The position numbers and the translations under genes were made by a program. From CBDBLK01 sp965243145 (GTDB taxonomy: Bacteria; Bdellovibrionota; Bacteriovoracia; Bacteriovoracales; Bacteriovoracaceae): a DNA stretch of 64,000 nt. Under the pieces are notes generated by a model that did not search any database, was not told where the DNA came from, and was given only the letters and a program-made list of their open reading frames with translations. Location: NCBI GenBank assembly GCA_965243145.1, contig CBDEUB010000002.1, positions 1,550,001 to 1,614,000 of the forward strand, written 5' to 3'. Below, in pieces: positions 50,205-59,859 of this stretch (its first letter is position 1; each line of letters starts with the position of its first letter).

Positions 50205-51968
50205 ATGGGCATCCTACAATTTTCCATTTGCATTATAAAATATCTTCCCAAACTCTTCCTTTTCAATCTTGTGGTTGTCTGCCTCAGTGGATTTGTCGAA
50301 GCATTTTCAGTTTTGGCCATAGCGCCTATTATTGATTACTTCACAGACCCATCTCTTACAAACCCTTCAAAAATTACAATTCAATGCCTGGAAATCATCA
50401 AATGGCTTAATTTCTCTCCATCCCTGGCCCTTTTTATGGGCATATTCGCTTTCTTAATGTTTATGAGGGCCATGTTCAATATTAAAATTATTTATCTAGG
50501 CCTTCTCATAAAATATCGTTTTTTGGGCCACTTTATAGTTGGTTCTTTTCGTTCTTTTTTTCGTAGCGGGCTTACCTTTTTTAACAGCACCCAACAAGGA
50601 ATGTTGATCAACACCTTCTCCAACGAGGCCAACACGGTAGGAAACTCCATCAACTCATTGACGCAACTTCTGGCCAATATGATTAAATTCATCGCCTTCA
50701 TCATTATCCCTTTCAGTATTTCCTGGCAGCTCTCTCTTCTTACCATAACAACTTTTGCGCTCGCCAGCTTACCGACATTTATTGTCAATAAAATTAGTTA
50801 TCGAATTGGCGAGAAAAATGTTTTGGCCAGCAATAAAATGCAAGTTATTCTACAAGAATCTCTAACCGCAGTTAAAACTATTTTTGCCTTTTCTAACCAA
50901 GAAAAGACCATTCATAAATACAATCAAAGTTTTCAACAACACCGAAAAATAGCGATTCCCTATCACCTCATCTCTCCTTCTCTAAGAATGACCCTCGAAC
51001 CCATATTTTTGGCCGTTTTTTTCTCCATTTTCTTCCTGGGAACAAAAAAATATGGGATAAAACCTTCCGATATGCTAACCCTGCTTTACGCCTTTAAGAG
51101 TTCTCTCCCTCATGTCGTAAATATTTTCATGGAAAAAAATAGATTGCACACCTATATTCCAAGCTATGAACAAATGTTAAAACTTCAAAAGACGGCCGAT
51201 TCACACAAATTCAAAAATGGCCAAATTGTCCTTAAAGAATTTAAAAATTTCATAGAATTTAAAAATGTTAGATTCGGTTATTCTAAACACAAAGACATCC
51301 TTAAAAACATAAACATAAAAATACCGAAAGGCCAAAGCATTGCCATAGTTGGAAAATCAGGTTCCGGCAAAACCACTTTTGCAGACCTGATCATGGGATT
51401 TTATTACCCTGATGATGGCTCAATTCTCATCGATGGCCAAGAACTGGGCAAAATCCAAATGAATTCTTACCAAGAAAAAATAGGTTATATATCTCAAGAG
51501 CCTATTCTCTTTAATGCCACTATAAGAGATAATCTTCTTTGGGCAAATGACACCGCCAACGAAAAGCAAATTACAACTGCTCTTGAAAAGGCCTATGCCA
51601 CAAACTTTATTCAAGATTTGCCTGACAAACTCGACACTCTCGTTGGTGACCGAGGCGTAAAACTTTCAGGCGGAGAAAAACAACGGCTCGCCTTGGCCCG
51701 AGTTCTCTTGCGAAATCCTGAAATTCTTATCTTAGATGAGGCCACCTCATCTCTGGACACAGAATCGGAACGCTTTATCCAGAAAACAGTTTATGAAATC
51801 TCTCAAAACTGTACGACAATCATTATTGCCCACAGACTATCTACAATAAAAGAGGTTCAGAATATTTATGTGTTTGAGGATGGCGAAATAAAGGAGAAGG
51901 GAGATTTTCAACACTTAGCCAAACATGGTGCCGTTTTTAAACGGCTCATCCAAAATCAATTTGCTTAG
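50205..51968 (+). CDS. ABC transporter, fused permease-ATPase (MsbA-type)
   Basis: This is a 587-residue protein. Six membrane helices in the first 330 residues, then the nucleotide-binding domain: Walker A GKSGSGKTT (about 382-390), LSGGEKQRLALARVLLRNPE (about 488) and LILDEATSSLD. It probably exports a lipid-linked glycan built by the neighbouring genes (inference). ATG 50205 immediately follows the dehydratase stop. Confidence 0.88.
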   Translation: MGILQFSICIIKYLPKLFLFNLVVVCLSGFVEAFSVLAIAPIIDYFTDPSLTNPSKITIQCLEIIKWLNFSPSLALFMGIFAFLMFMRAMFNIKIIYLGLLIKYRFLGHFIVGSFRSFFRSGLTFFNSTQQGMLINTFSNEANTVGNSINSLTQLLANMIKFIAFIIIPFSISWQLSLLTITTFALASLPTFIVNKISYRIGEKNVLASNKMQVILQESLTAVKTIFAFSNQEKTIHKYNQSFQQHRKIAIPYHLISPSLRMTLEPIFLAVFFSIFFLGTKKYGIKPSDMLTLLYAFKSSLPHVVNIFMEKNRLHTYIPSYEQMLKLQKTADSHKFKNGQIVLKEFKNFIEFKNVRFGYSKHKDILKNINIKIPKGQSIAIVGKSGSGKTTFADLIMGFYYPDDGSILIDGQELGKIQMNSYQEKIGYISQEPILFNATIRDNLLWANDTANEKQITTALEKAYATNFIQDLPDKLDTLVGDRGVKLSGGEKQRLALARVLLRNPEILILDEATSSLDTESERFIQKTVYEISQNCTTIIIAHRLSTIKEVQNIYVFEDGEIKEKGDFQHLAKHGAVFKRLIQNQFA

Positions 51969-52033
51969 GCCAATTTATTGACAACAAGAGCAATAACGCA
52001 TTTTGCCATCAAAAAGAATATAACGAATAAAAT

Positions 52034-52063
52034 TTGACAAAAGTTCATGGCCTCTCTTAAAAT
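52034..52063 (+). promoter_or_regulatory. promoter of the SRP RNA
   Basis: TTGACA (52034-52039), 18-bp spacer and TAAAAT (52058-52063), 7 nt before the RNA's 5' end. Confidence 0.7.
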
Positions 52064-52069
52064 GCGCAC

Positions 52070-52168
<99 letters not shown>

Positions 52169-52257
52169 ATTTATTTCGGCCTCTATGCCTGACTTTGCGA
52201 GAGTTCCAAGTCAAAGTTAGTTTTAGGCGCGTATTGTATTAGGGATAAGGTTGAAGT

Positions 52258-53814
52258 GTGGCGTACCAAGTTCTTTCACTCAAATGGCGACCTCAAACAT
52301 TTCAAGATGTCATTGGACAAGAGCATATCACCCGTTCTCTGCAAAATGCTATTTTAAAAAACCAACTGGGCCATGCCTATTTATTTACAGGAACCCGTGG
52401 TATCGGGAAAACTTCAGTCGCTCGCATATTTGCTAAGGCCCTACGGTGTGAAGGCCGTCTCCCAGATGCTAATCCCTGTCATCAATGCCGAGGTTGTAAG
52501 GAAGTGGAAGCAGGCCTTTCCATGAATGTTATTGAAATAGACGGTGCCAGCAATAATAGTGTTGAAGACATCCGAGAGCTCATCAGCAGAATCCAGGTTC
52601 TCCCTACTTTCGGAAACTATAAAATTTACATCATTGATGAAATCCACATGCTTTCAACGAGCGCATTTAATGCCATGCTCAAACCCCTAGAAGAACCGCC
52701 TGAACACATTATTTTTCTCTTTGCCACGACAATGCCAGAGAAATTATTAAATACCGTACTTTCACGCTGCCAACGCTTCGATTTTAGAAATGCTTCTATA
52801 AAAACGCTGATTAAACATGTCAAAAACATTGCCGAAAAGGAGAGTATTCAATTTACTTCTTCAGACCTTATAAAAACAGTGTGTGTCCAAGGCAATGGGT
52901 CTTTCAGGGATACCCTCTCCCTTATAGATCAAATACTATGCTTTTCCAACGGAAAAGCTATTGATGAAAATACTGTTTCAAAAGCGCTCGGGTTAAGCAA
53001 TTCTTCCAACATTAGAAAACTTACCCAAGGCATATTGGAAGGGAATCTAAAAATTGTTAGCGAATCTTATAACAATATTTTGGAAGAAAATGTAGATTTA
53101 GAAAACATTTGTCGAAGTCTTCTCGATGACTTCTATAATATTGCAGTTCAGTCTAATTCCACCGATTTTTCTATTCAAGAAATTCTTTGGATATATGAAG
53201 TTTTGGCCCAAGATTTTGAATGGGCACTCAAATCTCTAACACCAGAAAAAACTATCGAAATTATTTTCCATAAAGTGACTTTAAGAAGAACTCTTTTTGT
53301 GAAAAAAGATACCAAAAAGGTTATCCCAGGCCAACAAAAGGAATTAGAAAATCCTCCGACACCTTTAAGAAATTCTGAACAAGAGAATCTATCTTGGCCC
53401 AAATTTATTGATTATGTAAATAATATTTCTCCCGTGCTAGCAAGTAATTTAGAGCAAGGGAATATTTTACAAAATATTGATTTCAATTTAGAAAAAATTT
53501 GTGCCCAAGTTGGTTTTAAGGCCTCTGGAAAAGTTTTTTATGATTATCTTAAAGAAAGTCGAGCTGATAAGACATTAAAACAACACCTAACCGATTACAC
53601 AAACAAAGACCTGGATTCTGTCGATGTGCAATTTGTTCTTGTCGATAGTCATATTAAACACAGTACAGAATTTAAAACTCAAATCGAAACAAAAATAGAA
53701 AATGAAAAAGCACTCAATGAAAAGAGAAAAACACAATTACTCAATCATCCTATGATAGCGAAGGCCGAAAAAATGTTTCATGGGGAAGTTCGCAATATAG
53801 AACTCAACAGTTAA
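52258..53814 (+). CDS. dnaX: DNA polymerase III gamma/tau subunit
   Basis: This is a 518-residue clamp-loader ATPase. LFTGTRGIGKTSVARIFAKA (Walker A), CHQCRGCKEVEAG (zinc module), IYIIDEIHMLSTSAFNAML (Walker B and sensor) and LLNTVLSRCQRFDF are present, followed by domain III and a short tau-like tail. Start GTG 52258. Confidence 0.95.
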   Translation: MAYQVLSLKWRPQTFQDVIGQEHITRSLQNAILKNQLGHAYLFTGTRGIGKTSVARIFAKALRCEGRLPDANPCHQCRGCKEVEAGLSMNVIEIDGASNNSVEDIRELISRIQVLPTFGNYKIYIIDEIHMLSTSAFNAMLKPLEEPPEHIIFLFATTMPEKLLNTVLSRCQRFDFRNASIKTLIKHVKNIAEKESIQFTSSDLIKTVCVQGNGSFRDTLSLIDQILCFSNGKAIDENTVSKALGLSNSSNIRKLTQGILEGNLKIVSESYNNILEENVDLENICRSLLDDFYNIAVQSNSTDFSIQEILWIYEVLAQDFEWALKSLTPEKTIEIIFHKVTLRRTLFVKKDTKKVIPGQQKELENPPTPLRNSEQENLSWPKFIDYVNNISPVLASNLEQGNILQNIDFNLEKICAQVGFKASGKVFYDYLKESRADKTLKQHLTDYTNKDLDSVDVQFVLVDSHIKHSTEFKTQIETKIENEKALNEKRKTQLLNHPMIAKAEKMFHGEVRNIELNS

Positions 53815-53851
53815 ACAGCGATAAAAGCAAAAGAGGAATATTTCTGAGCAA

Positions 53852-53902
53852 ATGAAATCAAAAATGACGATAACAGAAATAATCACAAAAGTTACAAAAT
53901 GA
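53852..53902 (+). CDS. possible 16-codon leader ORF before recR
   Basis: ATG 53852 starts MKSKMTITEIITKVTK, whose TGA overlaps the recR ATG (ATGA). recR has no good ribosome binding site of its own, so this small frame could couple it to translation. It occupies the place where ybaB would be expected between dnaX and recR. Confidence 0.3.
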   Translation: MKSKMTITEIITKVTK

Positions 53903-54489
53903 GATTGCCTCAAATATTGCAAAATGTTGTTCATCAATTAACAAAAATCCCAGGTATAGGAGAAAAAACCGCTTTGCGCCACGCACTTACCTTATCCCGC
54001 TGGCACCAGAAAGAACTCGAAGAGTTTGGAGAGAGTCTTGAACAACTTGCACATCTAAAAAAATGCACCCGTTGCAGAATGTACTCTGACGAGGAATTTT
54101 GCACTATTTGCAGCGGCCATAGGGCCGAGAATAGACTACTCTGCGTTATCGAGACAGTAGCAGATTGCTTGGCCATCGAAAGTTCTGAATCCTATCAGGG
54201 GACTTACCATTTGCTGGGAGGAGTCCTCAACCCCTTATTAGGAATTGGGCCTGAAGAACTTGAAATAGGCCACTTACTTTATAGAGTTAAGCAAGAAAAA
54301 ATTTGTGATATGATTTTAGCAATTAACCCCTCTGTTGAAGGAGATGCAACCTGTGCTTATATCCGACAACAAGTTGGAGAAGATATTAATGTTGAAAGAA
54401 TAGGCTTTGGAATCCCCATTGGAGGCCATTTGGAATACTTGGATTCTATGACCATAGCTAAGGCCTTTGAAAATAGGAAACCCATGTGA
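53899..54489 (+). CDS. recR: recombination mediator RecR
   Basis: This is a 196-residue protein that works with RecF and RecO to load RecA. The N-terminal HhH (QLTKIPGIGEKTALRHAL), the zinc motif (CTRCRMYSDEEFCTIC) and the Toprim domain (LLCVIETVADCLAIESSESY; ILAINPSVEGDATCAY) are all present. Confidence 0.94.
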   Translation: MRLPQILQNVVHQLTKIPGIGEKTALRHALTLSRWHQKELEEFGESLEQLAHLKKCTRCRMYSDEEFCTICSGHRAENRLLCVIETVADCLAIESSESYQGTYHLLGGVLNPLLGIGPEELEIGHLLYRVKQEKICDMILAINPSVEGDATCAYIRQQVGEDINVERIGFGIPIGGHLEYLDSMTIAKAFENRKPM

Positions 54490-54542
54490 TGCTTTTGGCC
54501 CATGAAAAATTACATTCTCCTACGCAAACACACCCTATTAAG

Positions 54543-54568
54543 TACAATTTTTCTGATTCAAAATTGTA
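54543..54568. promoter_or_regulatory. inverted repeat upstream of mglA
   Basis: TACAATTTT (54543-54551) and AAAATTGTA (54560-54568) form a perfect 9-bp inverted repeat with an 8-nt loop. The stem is AT-rich and followed by few T residues. It may be a weak recR terminator or an operator for mglA. Confidence 0.4.
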
Positions 54569-54627
54569 TTTGGTAAGAAAAGATGAAGCGACTGAGGCGT
54601 ACCAAGAGCACACCGTAAGGATCAACA

Positions 54628-55257
54628 ATGTCTTTCATTAACTATAATACCTGGGAGATCAATTGCAAAATCGTTTATTATGGCCCTGGGCTAGGAGGCA
54701 AGACGACTAATATCCAACACATCTATAAAAAAACAGCAAGAGGCAATAAGGGAGATATTATTAATATTAATTCAGAAAACGAAAGAACCTTATTTTTTGA
54801 TTTCTTACCTCTAAGCCTTGGAAAAATTCGGGGATTTAAAACTCGCTTTCACCTCTACACTGTCCCCGGACAAGTATTCTATGAAGCAAGTCGAAAACTC
54901 ATTTTAAGAGGAGTGGACGGTATTATCTTCGTGGCAGATAGCCAAATAGATAAGCTGGAAGCAAATTTAAAAAGCTTGGAATCCCTAGAAAACAATCTCA
55001 TGGAACAAGGATATGATATTTTTAAGATTCCCATGGTAATGCAATGGAACAAACGCGACTTACCCAACATTATATCTGAGAAAAATATGCATAAACAAAT
55101 CAACAAATGGAATGTCCCAACTTGCTCATCAACTGCGATTAATGGTGTAGGTGTTTTTGAAACACTCAAAATTGTATCTAAGTTAATCTTGATGAATCTC
55201 AAAGGTGGATTGTCCAAGCAATCCCAAATAATCAAAAAAAACGAGATGGGCCTCTAA
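54628..55257 (+). CDS. mglA: MglA-like small GTPase
   Basis: This is a 209-residue protein. YYGPGLGGKTTN is the P-loop, FDFLPLSLG and LYTVPGQVFY the switch regions, and QWNKRDLP supplies the guanine-specificity motif. MglA sets cell polarity and gliding or invasion in myxobacteria and Bdellovibrio. No MglB/RomR partner is visible in the window. Its last 75 bp overlap the convergent hydrolase gene. Confidence 0.92.
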   Translation: MSFINYNTWEINCKIVYYGPGLGGKTTNIQHIYKKTARGNKGDIININSENERTLFFDFLPLSLGKIRGFKTRFHLYTVPGQVFYEASRKLILRGVDGIIFVADSQIDKLEANLKSLESLENNLMEQGYDIFKIPMVMQWNKRDLPNIISEKNMHKQINKWNVPTCSSTAINGVGVFETLKIVSKLILMNLKGGLSKQSQIIKKNEMGL

Positions 55258-56445
55258 TAATGCCTCTTGACAATAAACGCTACTTCTCGTGCCAACAAGA
55301 TGATGCCCACTAAGAACACCTAAATTGATTCCATTAAAATAACTAGGGAAAAGCGCATTTCGAGCATCGACAACACCGTCATTAGGATTTGATGATTGAA
55401 AAAATGTTTTTGTAAGAACCATCCAAAAATGACTGTTATACCATTGTGCTTCAAAAGCAACTGCCGTATAAAAAAGATTACGAGGAAGTAATGAGTGATT
55501 TCTTTTAAACCAACCAGCGCGATATTCACTACTAAGGCCCTTTTGAAATTCTTTTAAAAGAAGATCAAACTTTTTATCAAAAAATTTGTATACAGGATTG
55601 TTATGACAATCGTGGATTTTGTTCACAATTTTTAACAACTGATGGTCTACATTATCTGAACCCAAGATAGGACTAGCAATCATCGAAAGCCCTAATATAT
55701 GTTCACTAGCAAATGTTTGATTTTCCTTTACAAAATGGAGTGCATCGAGACCACCTTTTGAAAAACATAATATCCATAACTTCTCTTTTGGGTTTTCCCG
55801 AATATATTGATGAAATTGGTCTTTAAGCAAATCCCGATTATAGAGAGAAGATTTAGTTCCAACAATTCTGGGAGCAAATATTTTAAGGTCAAGCCTTTTA
55901 GAAATATGCTTGGCCCCACGAGAAAAAGCAGGTGTTGAAAATATTTCATTCAACACCCCAGGAATTAAAACGATTGTACAATGAGATTTTGGCAATTGAA
56001 GTTTTGATTTATATTTAGGATTGTGGTGAGCAAATTCCAACTCATTAAAAATACTTCTAAATATTTCTTCATAGGAAATGTCTTCAAAATTCATTTCCTT
56101 TTTTCTTGCCACATGATCAAGAATATATTGAGTCTTATCGTCATGTTCCGGATCTGCTAAATCCAATGAAAAATCTATTAAGGAAAGAAAATAAAAAAAT
56201 CCTGTTCTTCCAATCCATATAGAAGAAGTAATACAATTTCGACACAAAATGATAAATTCTAACGGCCCAGGCCGAATATAAAAATTCTTAATATCTTCAA
56301 TAACATCCTGATAAGAATTGAGAAGGGCCTTCTTCAATAAGAATTTCTTTTTAGGCCTTTCTTGAAAATAATATTTCAAAAAATTTGACTTATTTTTGGA
56401 AAAAGCTCCCATAACCATCAATACAAAACTAAATGTTTTCAGCAC
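55183..56445 (-). CDS. alpha/beta-hydrolase-like protein
   Basis: This is a protein of about 420 residues. TIVLIPGVLNEIFSTP is the first strand, LWILCFSKGGLDALHF holds the nucleophile elbow (C-F-S-K-G in place of GxSxG), and SNPNDGVVDARNALFPS and GVLSGHHLVG supply acid and His. N-terminal ~130 residues are helical and unique. Start uncertain (GTG 56445, ATG 56418 or 56412). Function unknown. Confidence 0.62.
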   Translation of the reverse strand: MLKTFSFVLMVMGAFSKNKSNFLKYYFQERPKKKFLLKKALLNSYQDVIEDIKNFYIRPGPLEFIILCRNCITSSIWIGRTGFFYFLSLIDFSLDLADPEHDDKTQYILDHVARKKEMNFEDISYEEIFRSIFNELEFAHHNPKYKSKLQLPKSHCTIVLIPGVLNEIFSTPAFSRGAKHISKRLDLKIFAPRIVGTKSSLYNRDLLKDQFHQYIRENPKEKLWILCFSKGGLDALHFVKENQTFASEHILGLSMIASPILGSDNVDHQLLKIVNKIHDCHNNPVYKFFDKKFDLLLKEFQKGLSSEYRAGWFKRNHSLLPRNLFYTAVAFEAQWYNSHFWMVLTKTFFQSSNPNDGVVDARNALFPSYFNGINLGVLSGHHLVGTRSSVYCQEALLEAHLVFFDYLGLLGQSTFEIHQD

Positions 56446-56487
56446 CCATTATGGCCTAAAGAACTACAATGTGCTCTCAAAAAAAAA

Positions 56488-56516
56488 TTGACGCAAAGCT
56501 GCTTATTTGCTATTAA
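56488..56516 (+). promoter_or_regulatory. promoter of the division/cell-wall cluster
   Basis: TTGACG (56488-56493), 17-bp spacer and TATTAA (56511-56516), about 95 nt before rsmH. Confidence 0.65.
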
Positions 56517-56610
56517 GGATAATAGGCCTACACTGGTAAATATCATCTAGCGTGTAAGATGTATGAACGATGGCCAATATCATGCGGGGCCACATATCTC
56601 ACTACAGTGA

Positions 56611-57558
56611 ATGACAGAATATAAACACCATTACCCCGTCATGAGTGCAGAAATTCTAAGCTACTTGCAAAAAGCGGCCCAAAATTCAAGTTCAAATCTG
56701 TTTGCCGACCTTACATTTGGGGCCGGAGGGCATGCTATTAAGATTTTAGAAAATATAAGTGACAGCTTTTTGATTGCATTTGATCAAGACCCCGAAGCTT
56801 ATCATCATGGGATAGATATTCTTAAAAAAAAGTGCCTCTCTCATAGATGCACTTTCTACCACAAAAATTTTGAACATTTTAACCGAGAAACAAAGCACCT
56901 ACCTAACGAGTTTTTTGGAATTGTAGCAGATTTAGGAGTTTCGTCGCATCATTTAGATACTGGAGAGAGAGGCTTCTCATTCAAAAAAAAGGCCTATTTA
57001 GATATGAGGATGAATAATACTGACCCCTTATCTAAAACGGCCGCACAACTTTTAAATGAATGGAATGAAAACCAAATTGCTACAGTTTTAGCACAATATG
57101 GAGAAGAAAAGTTTTCTAAAAAAATTGCTAAACTCATAATTGACTATAGAAAATCAGGCAAGGCCATTACAACAACTACTGATCTTGAAAATCTGATTTC
57201 TCATGTCTACTCCAAAAAGACAAAAACTACGAAAATTCATCCTGCAACTCAAACATTTCAGGCCCTGAGAATAGCAGTTAATCGAGAACTAGAGATTTTA
57301 GAAAAAGTCATTCCTGACCTAATTTCTCGACTGGCAATAAATGGCGTTCTTTGTATTATCAGTTTTCAATCCTTAGAGGATAAAATTGTTAAAAAAGCAT
57401 TTAAAAGAGCTGGCCAATCAAGTACCTCCCTAGAAATTCTAACTCGAAGGCCACAAATCCCAAGCGAAAAAGAGGTTTTTGAAAATTTCCGTTCCAGAAG
57501 TGCTAAACTAAGAGTGATAAAAAGAGTTGATAAAAAAAGGCATCACTCATCTTTATAA
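56611..57558 (+). CDS. rsmH: 16S rRNA m4C1402 methyltransferase RsmH
   Basis: This is a 315-residue SAM-dependent methyltransferase. HYPVMSAEIL, FADLTFGAGGHAIKIL, VADLGVSSHHLDTGERGFSF and TFQALRIAVNRELEIL are the family motifs. It opens the dcw-type cluster; no mraZ precedes it, and the upstream gene is on the other strand. Confidence 0.94.
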   Translation: MTEYKHHYPVMSAEILSYLQKAAQNSSSNLFADLTFGAGGHAIKILENISDSFLIAFDQDPEAYHHGIDILKKKCLSHRCTFYHKNFEHFNRETKHLPNEFFGIVADLGVSSHHLDTGERGFSFKKKAYLDMRMNNTDPLSKTAAQLLNEWNENQIATVLAQYGEEKFSKKIAKLIIDYRKSGKAITTTTDLENLISHVYSKKTKTTKIHPATQTFQALRIAVNRELEILEKVIPDLISRLAINGVLCIISFQSLEDKIVKKAFKRAGQSSTSLEILTRRPQIPSEKEVFENFRSRSAKLRVIKRVDKKRHHSSL

Positions 57559-57601
57559 GAGTAATTTTTGGCCTTAACGATAAACCAAAAGGATAAGTAG
57601 T

Positions 57602-57886
57602 TTGCAATTTCTTACGCTGAGAACGCTTTTTAATTCCAATATTTTTCCACTTATTCTTATTTTTACTGCATTAGGTATCCTATTTGTTTTATTTCGTATG
57701 AATAATGTTGCGATCGGCTATGAAATGGCATCTCTCAATAATGATATAGGAAAAATCGTTTTAGAAAATAAAGAACTTAAGGCCAAAAAGGCAAAACTTT
57801 TAAGCGTAGGCCGATTAAAAAATCTTGCCAAAAAATATAAACTGCGACAACCCAAACAGGAACAAATTATTATCATACCTTTGTAA
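57602..57886 (+). CDS. ftsL: cell division protein FtsL
   Basis: This is a 94-residue bitopic protein. One membrane helix (IFPLILIFTALGILFVLF) and a leucine-zipper-like coiled coil (LNNDIGKIVLENKELKAKKA) fit FtsL, the scaffold for FtsI and FtsB. TTG start with AAGGA upstream. Assigned mainly by position and topology. Confidence 0.78.
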   Translation: MQFLTLRTLFNSNIFPLILIFTALGILFVLFRMNNVAIGYEMASLNNDIGKIVLENKELKAKKAKLLSVGRLKNLAKKYKLRQPKQEQIIIIPL

Positions 57887-57913
57887 TGAGGCCTAATTCG
57901 CCTAAAATAAAAA

Positions 57914-59827
57914 ATGTCAAAAGGAAATAACAAACATAAAGTCTTATTCATTTTTTCTTGTTTCACATCTCTATTTTTACTCATTATAGGCAAGGCCTTT
58001 AAAATTCAAGTCATTGATAGAGATAAGTTATTAGAACGCTCTCATGATCAAATATTTAGGGAAATCAAAATTTACCCCAAGAGAGGAAACATTTACGACC
58101 GCAATGGCCAACCATTGGCATTGAATATACAAACTTATTCAATTTTTACAATCCCCAAACAACTCAAAAACGACCTTAAACCTTACAAAAAATTATCTCG
58201 AATTGTTCCCAGTCTCAATTACAGAAAGATTATAAGAAAAGTTAAAAACAGAAATCGTTATACTTGGCTCGCAAGAAAAATCTCTTTGAATGAAAAACAA
58301 GTAAATGCTATCAAAACACTAAAAGGTATCTACATAGATGCTGTTCCTAAAAGAGTGTACCCAAATAACGAAGTAGCATCTCAAATAGTTGGGTTTGTAG
58401 GAGTTGACAATATAGGCCTTTCAGGTATCGAATACAAGTTCGACAATGAACTTAGAGGGAAGCCAAAGATTATTAAATATATAAAGGACGCCAAAGGTAG
58501 GCCCATTAGGTTTGAAAGTCTCGAAATTAAATCTCAAGGTTCCAATATTTTTCTTTCTATCGATAAAGAACTTCAGGCCATCGCAGAGAAATACCTAAAA
58601 GAAATGGTCATTTTAAGAAAAGCGGCCAAAGGGGGTATCGGAATCATGGATGCTTCTCAAGGAGAGGTATTGGCCATGGCCAATTACCCCACTTTTAATC
58701 CTAACAAACTCAAATCTTCAAAAACAGAAAATAGAAAACTCTCCTTTGTAACTGATCCCATCGAACCAGGTTCAACTTTTAAAATTTTTACCATTATTTC
58801 GGCACTAGAAAATAAAATCATTAATCCCACTACTTCTTATTACTGTGAAAAAGGAAAATTAAAAATTGGAAACCATGTTATAAATGAGGCCGAATCTAAA
58901 AGCACTTATGAATGGCTTGAAGTTTCAGATATTCTCAAATATAGTTCTAATATAGGAATTACTAAGATTGCCTTTGACTTAACTTATCCTAAACTACAAG
59001 AAACTATAAAGAAATTTCGATTTGGGCAAAGAACAGGAATTGAAATACCGGGAGAATCCCGCGGAATTTTCAACGAAAAAGAAAATGTTTCTCCCCTTAG
59101 ACTATCTAACATTAGTTTTGGACAAGGAGTCGCTACAACTGGAATCCAAATGCTTTCGGCCTATGCGGCCATGGCCAACGATGGAAATTACTATCCTCCA
59201 ACTCTTATTAAAGATAAAAATAAAGATCGTGAACCTGTAAGAATAATGAGTTCTGATAATGCTAAAAAATTGGAGGCCATGCTTGTTGATGCCGTTGAAT
59301 CTGGAACAGGTGACCAGGCAAAAATGAAAATTTTTAAAATTGCAGGGAAAACAAGCACTGCTCAAAAAGTTAATCCCAAAGGAGGATATCAAGGATATAT
59401 CTCCGGTTTTATAGGATTCCCTACCAATGTAAGCAAAAGATATGTTATTTATGTCTATGTAGATGACCCGAAAGACTACCATTACGGCAATACTGTAGCA
59501 GGGCCAATTTTTAAAAAAGTAGCAGAATACATGTTTTACAAAAGCCAATATTTCAAAAGATTTTCAATAAATGATCAAAGCGAAAATTTGGATACTATCC
59601 GTACTATCACTATAAAAAAACACTCCAAGAGAGATTTTGGTGAAAATAGAACTCCTGATTTTATAGGACTGGATAAAATAAGTGCTATAAATCTAGCTGA
59701 AAAATATGATATTGTTTTGACACATGAAGGGATGGGACTTGTACAAAAACAAATTCCCCCACCTAACAAAATGATGTCTGAAGAAAACCTTATTCAACTT
59801 TTTCATACTCCACCTTCTTATGAATAA
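57914..59827 (+). CDS. ftsI: penicillin-binding protein FtsI (PBP3), with PASTA-like end
   Basis: This is a 637-residue septal transpeptidase. One N-terminal membrane helix, a dimerisation domain (YPKRGNIYDRNGQPLAL), then the catalytic PIEPGSTFKIF (SxxK), YSSN (SxN) and AGKTSTAQK. The last has KTS-T where KTGT is usual. A PASTA-like domain (RTPDFIGLDKISAINLAEKY) ends the protein. Confidence 0.93.
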   Translation: MSKGNNKHKVLFIFSCFTSLFLLIIGKAFKIQVIDRDKLLERSHDQIFREIKIYPKRGNIYDRNGQPLALNIQTYSIFTIPKQLKNDLKPYKKLSRIVPSLNYRKIIRKVKNRNRYTWLARKISLNEKQVNAIKTLKGIYIDAVPKRVYPNNEVASQIVGFVGVDNIGLSGIEYKFDNELRGKPKIIKYIKDAKGRPIRFESLEIKSQGSNIFLSIDKELQAIAEKYLKEMVILRKAAKGGIGIMDASQGEVLAMANYPTFNPNKLKSSKTENRKLSFVTDPIEPGSTFKIFTIISALENKIINPTTSYYCEKGKLKIGNHVINEAESKSTYEWLEVSDILKYSSNIGITKIAFDLTYPKLQETIKKFRFGQRTGIEIPGESRGIFNEKENVSPLRLSNISFGQGVATTGIQMLSAYAAMANDGNYYPPTLIKDKNKDREPVRIMSSDNAKKLEAMLVDAVESGTGDQAKMKIFKIAGKTSTAQKVNPKGGYQGYISGFIGFPTNVSKRYVIYVYVDDPKDYHYGNTVAGPIFKKVAEYMFYKSQYFKRFSINDQSENLDTIRTITIKKHSKRDFGENRTPDFIGLDKISAINLAEKYDIVLTHEGMGLVQKQIPPPNKMMSEENLIQLFHTPPSYE

Positions 59828-59859
59828 ATTAAAAATTGTATTGATCTTGAGAAAACAAA

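Noticed and set aside
59102..59548. A 148-residue reverse frame in ftsI
   Set aside because: Shadow frame; transpeptidase motifs are on the forward strand.
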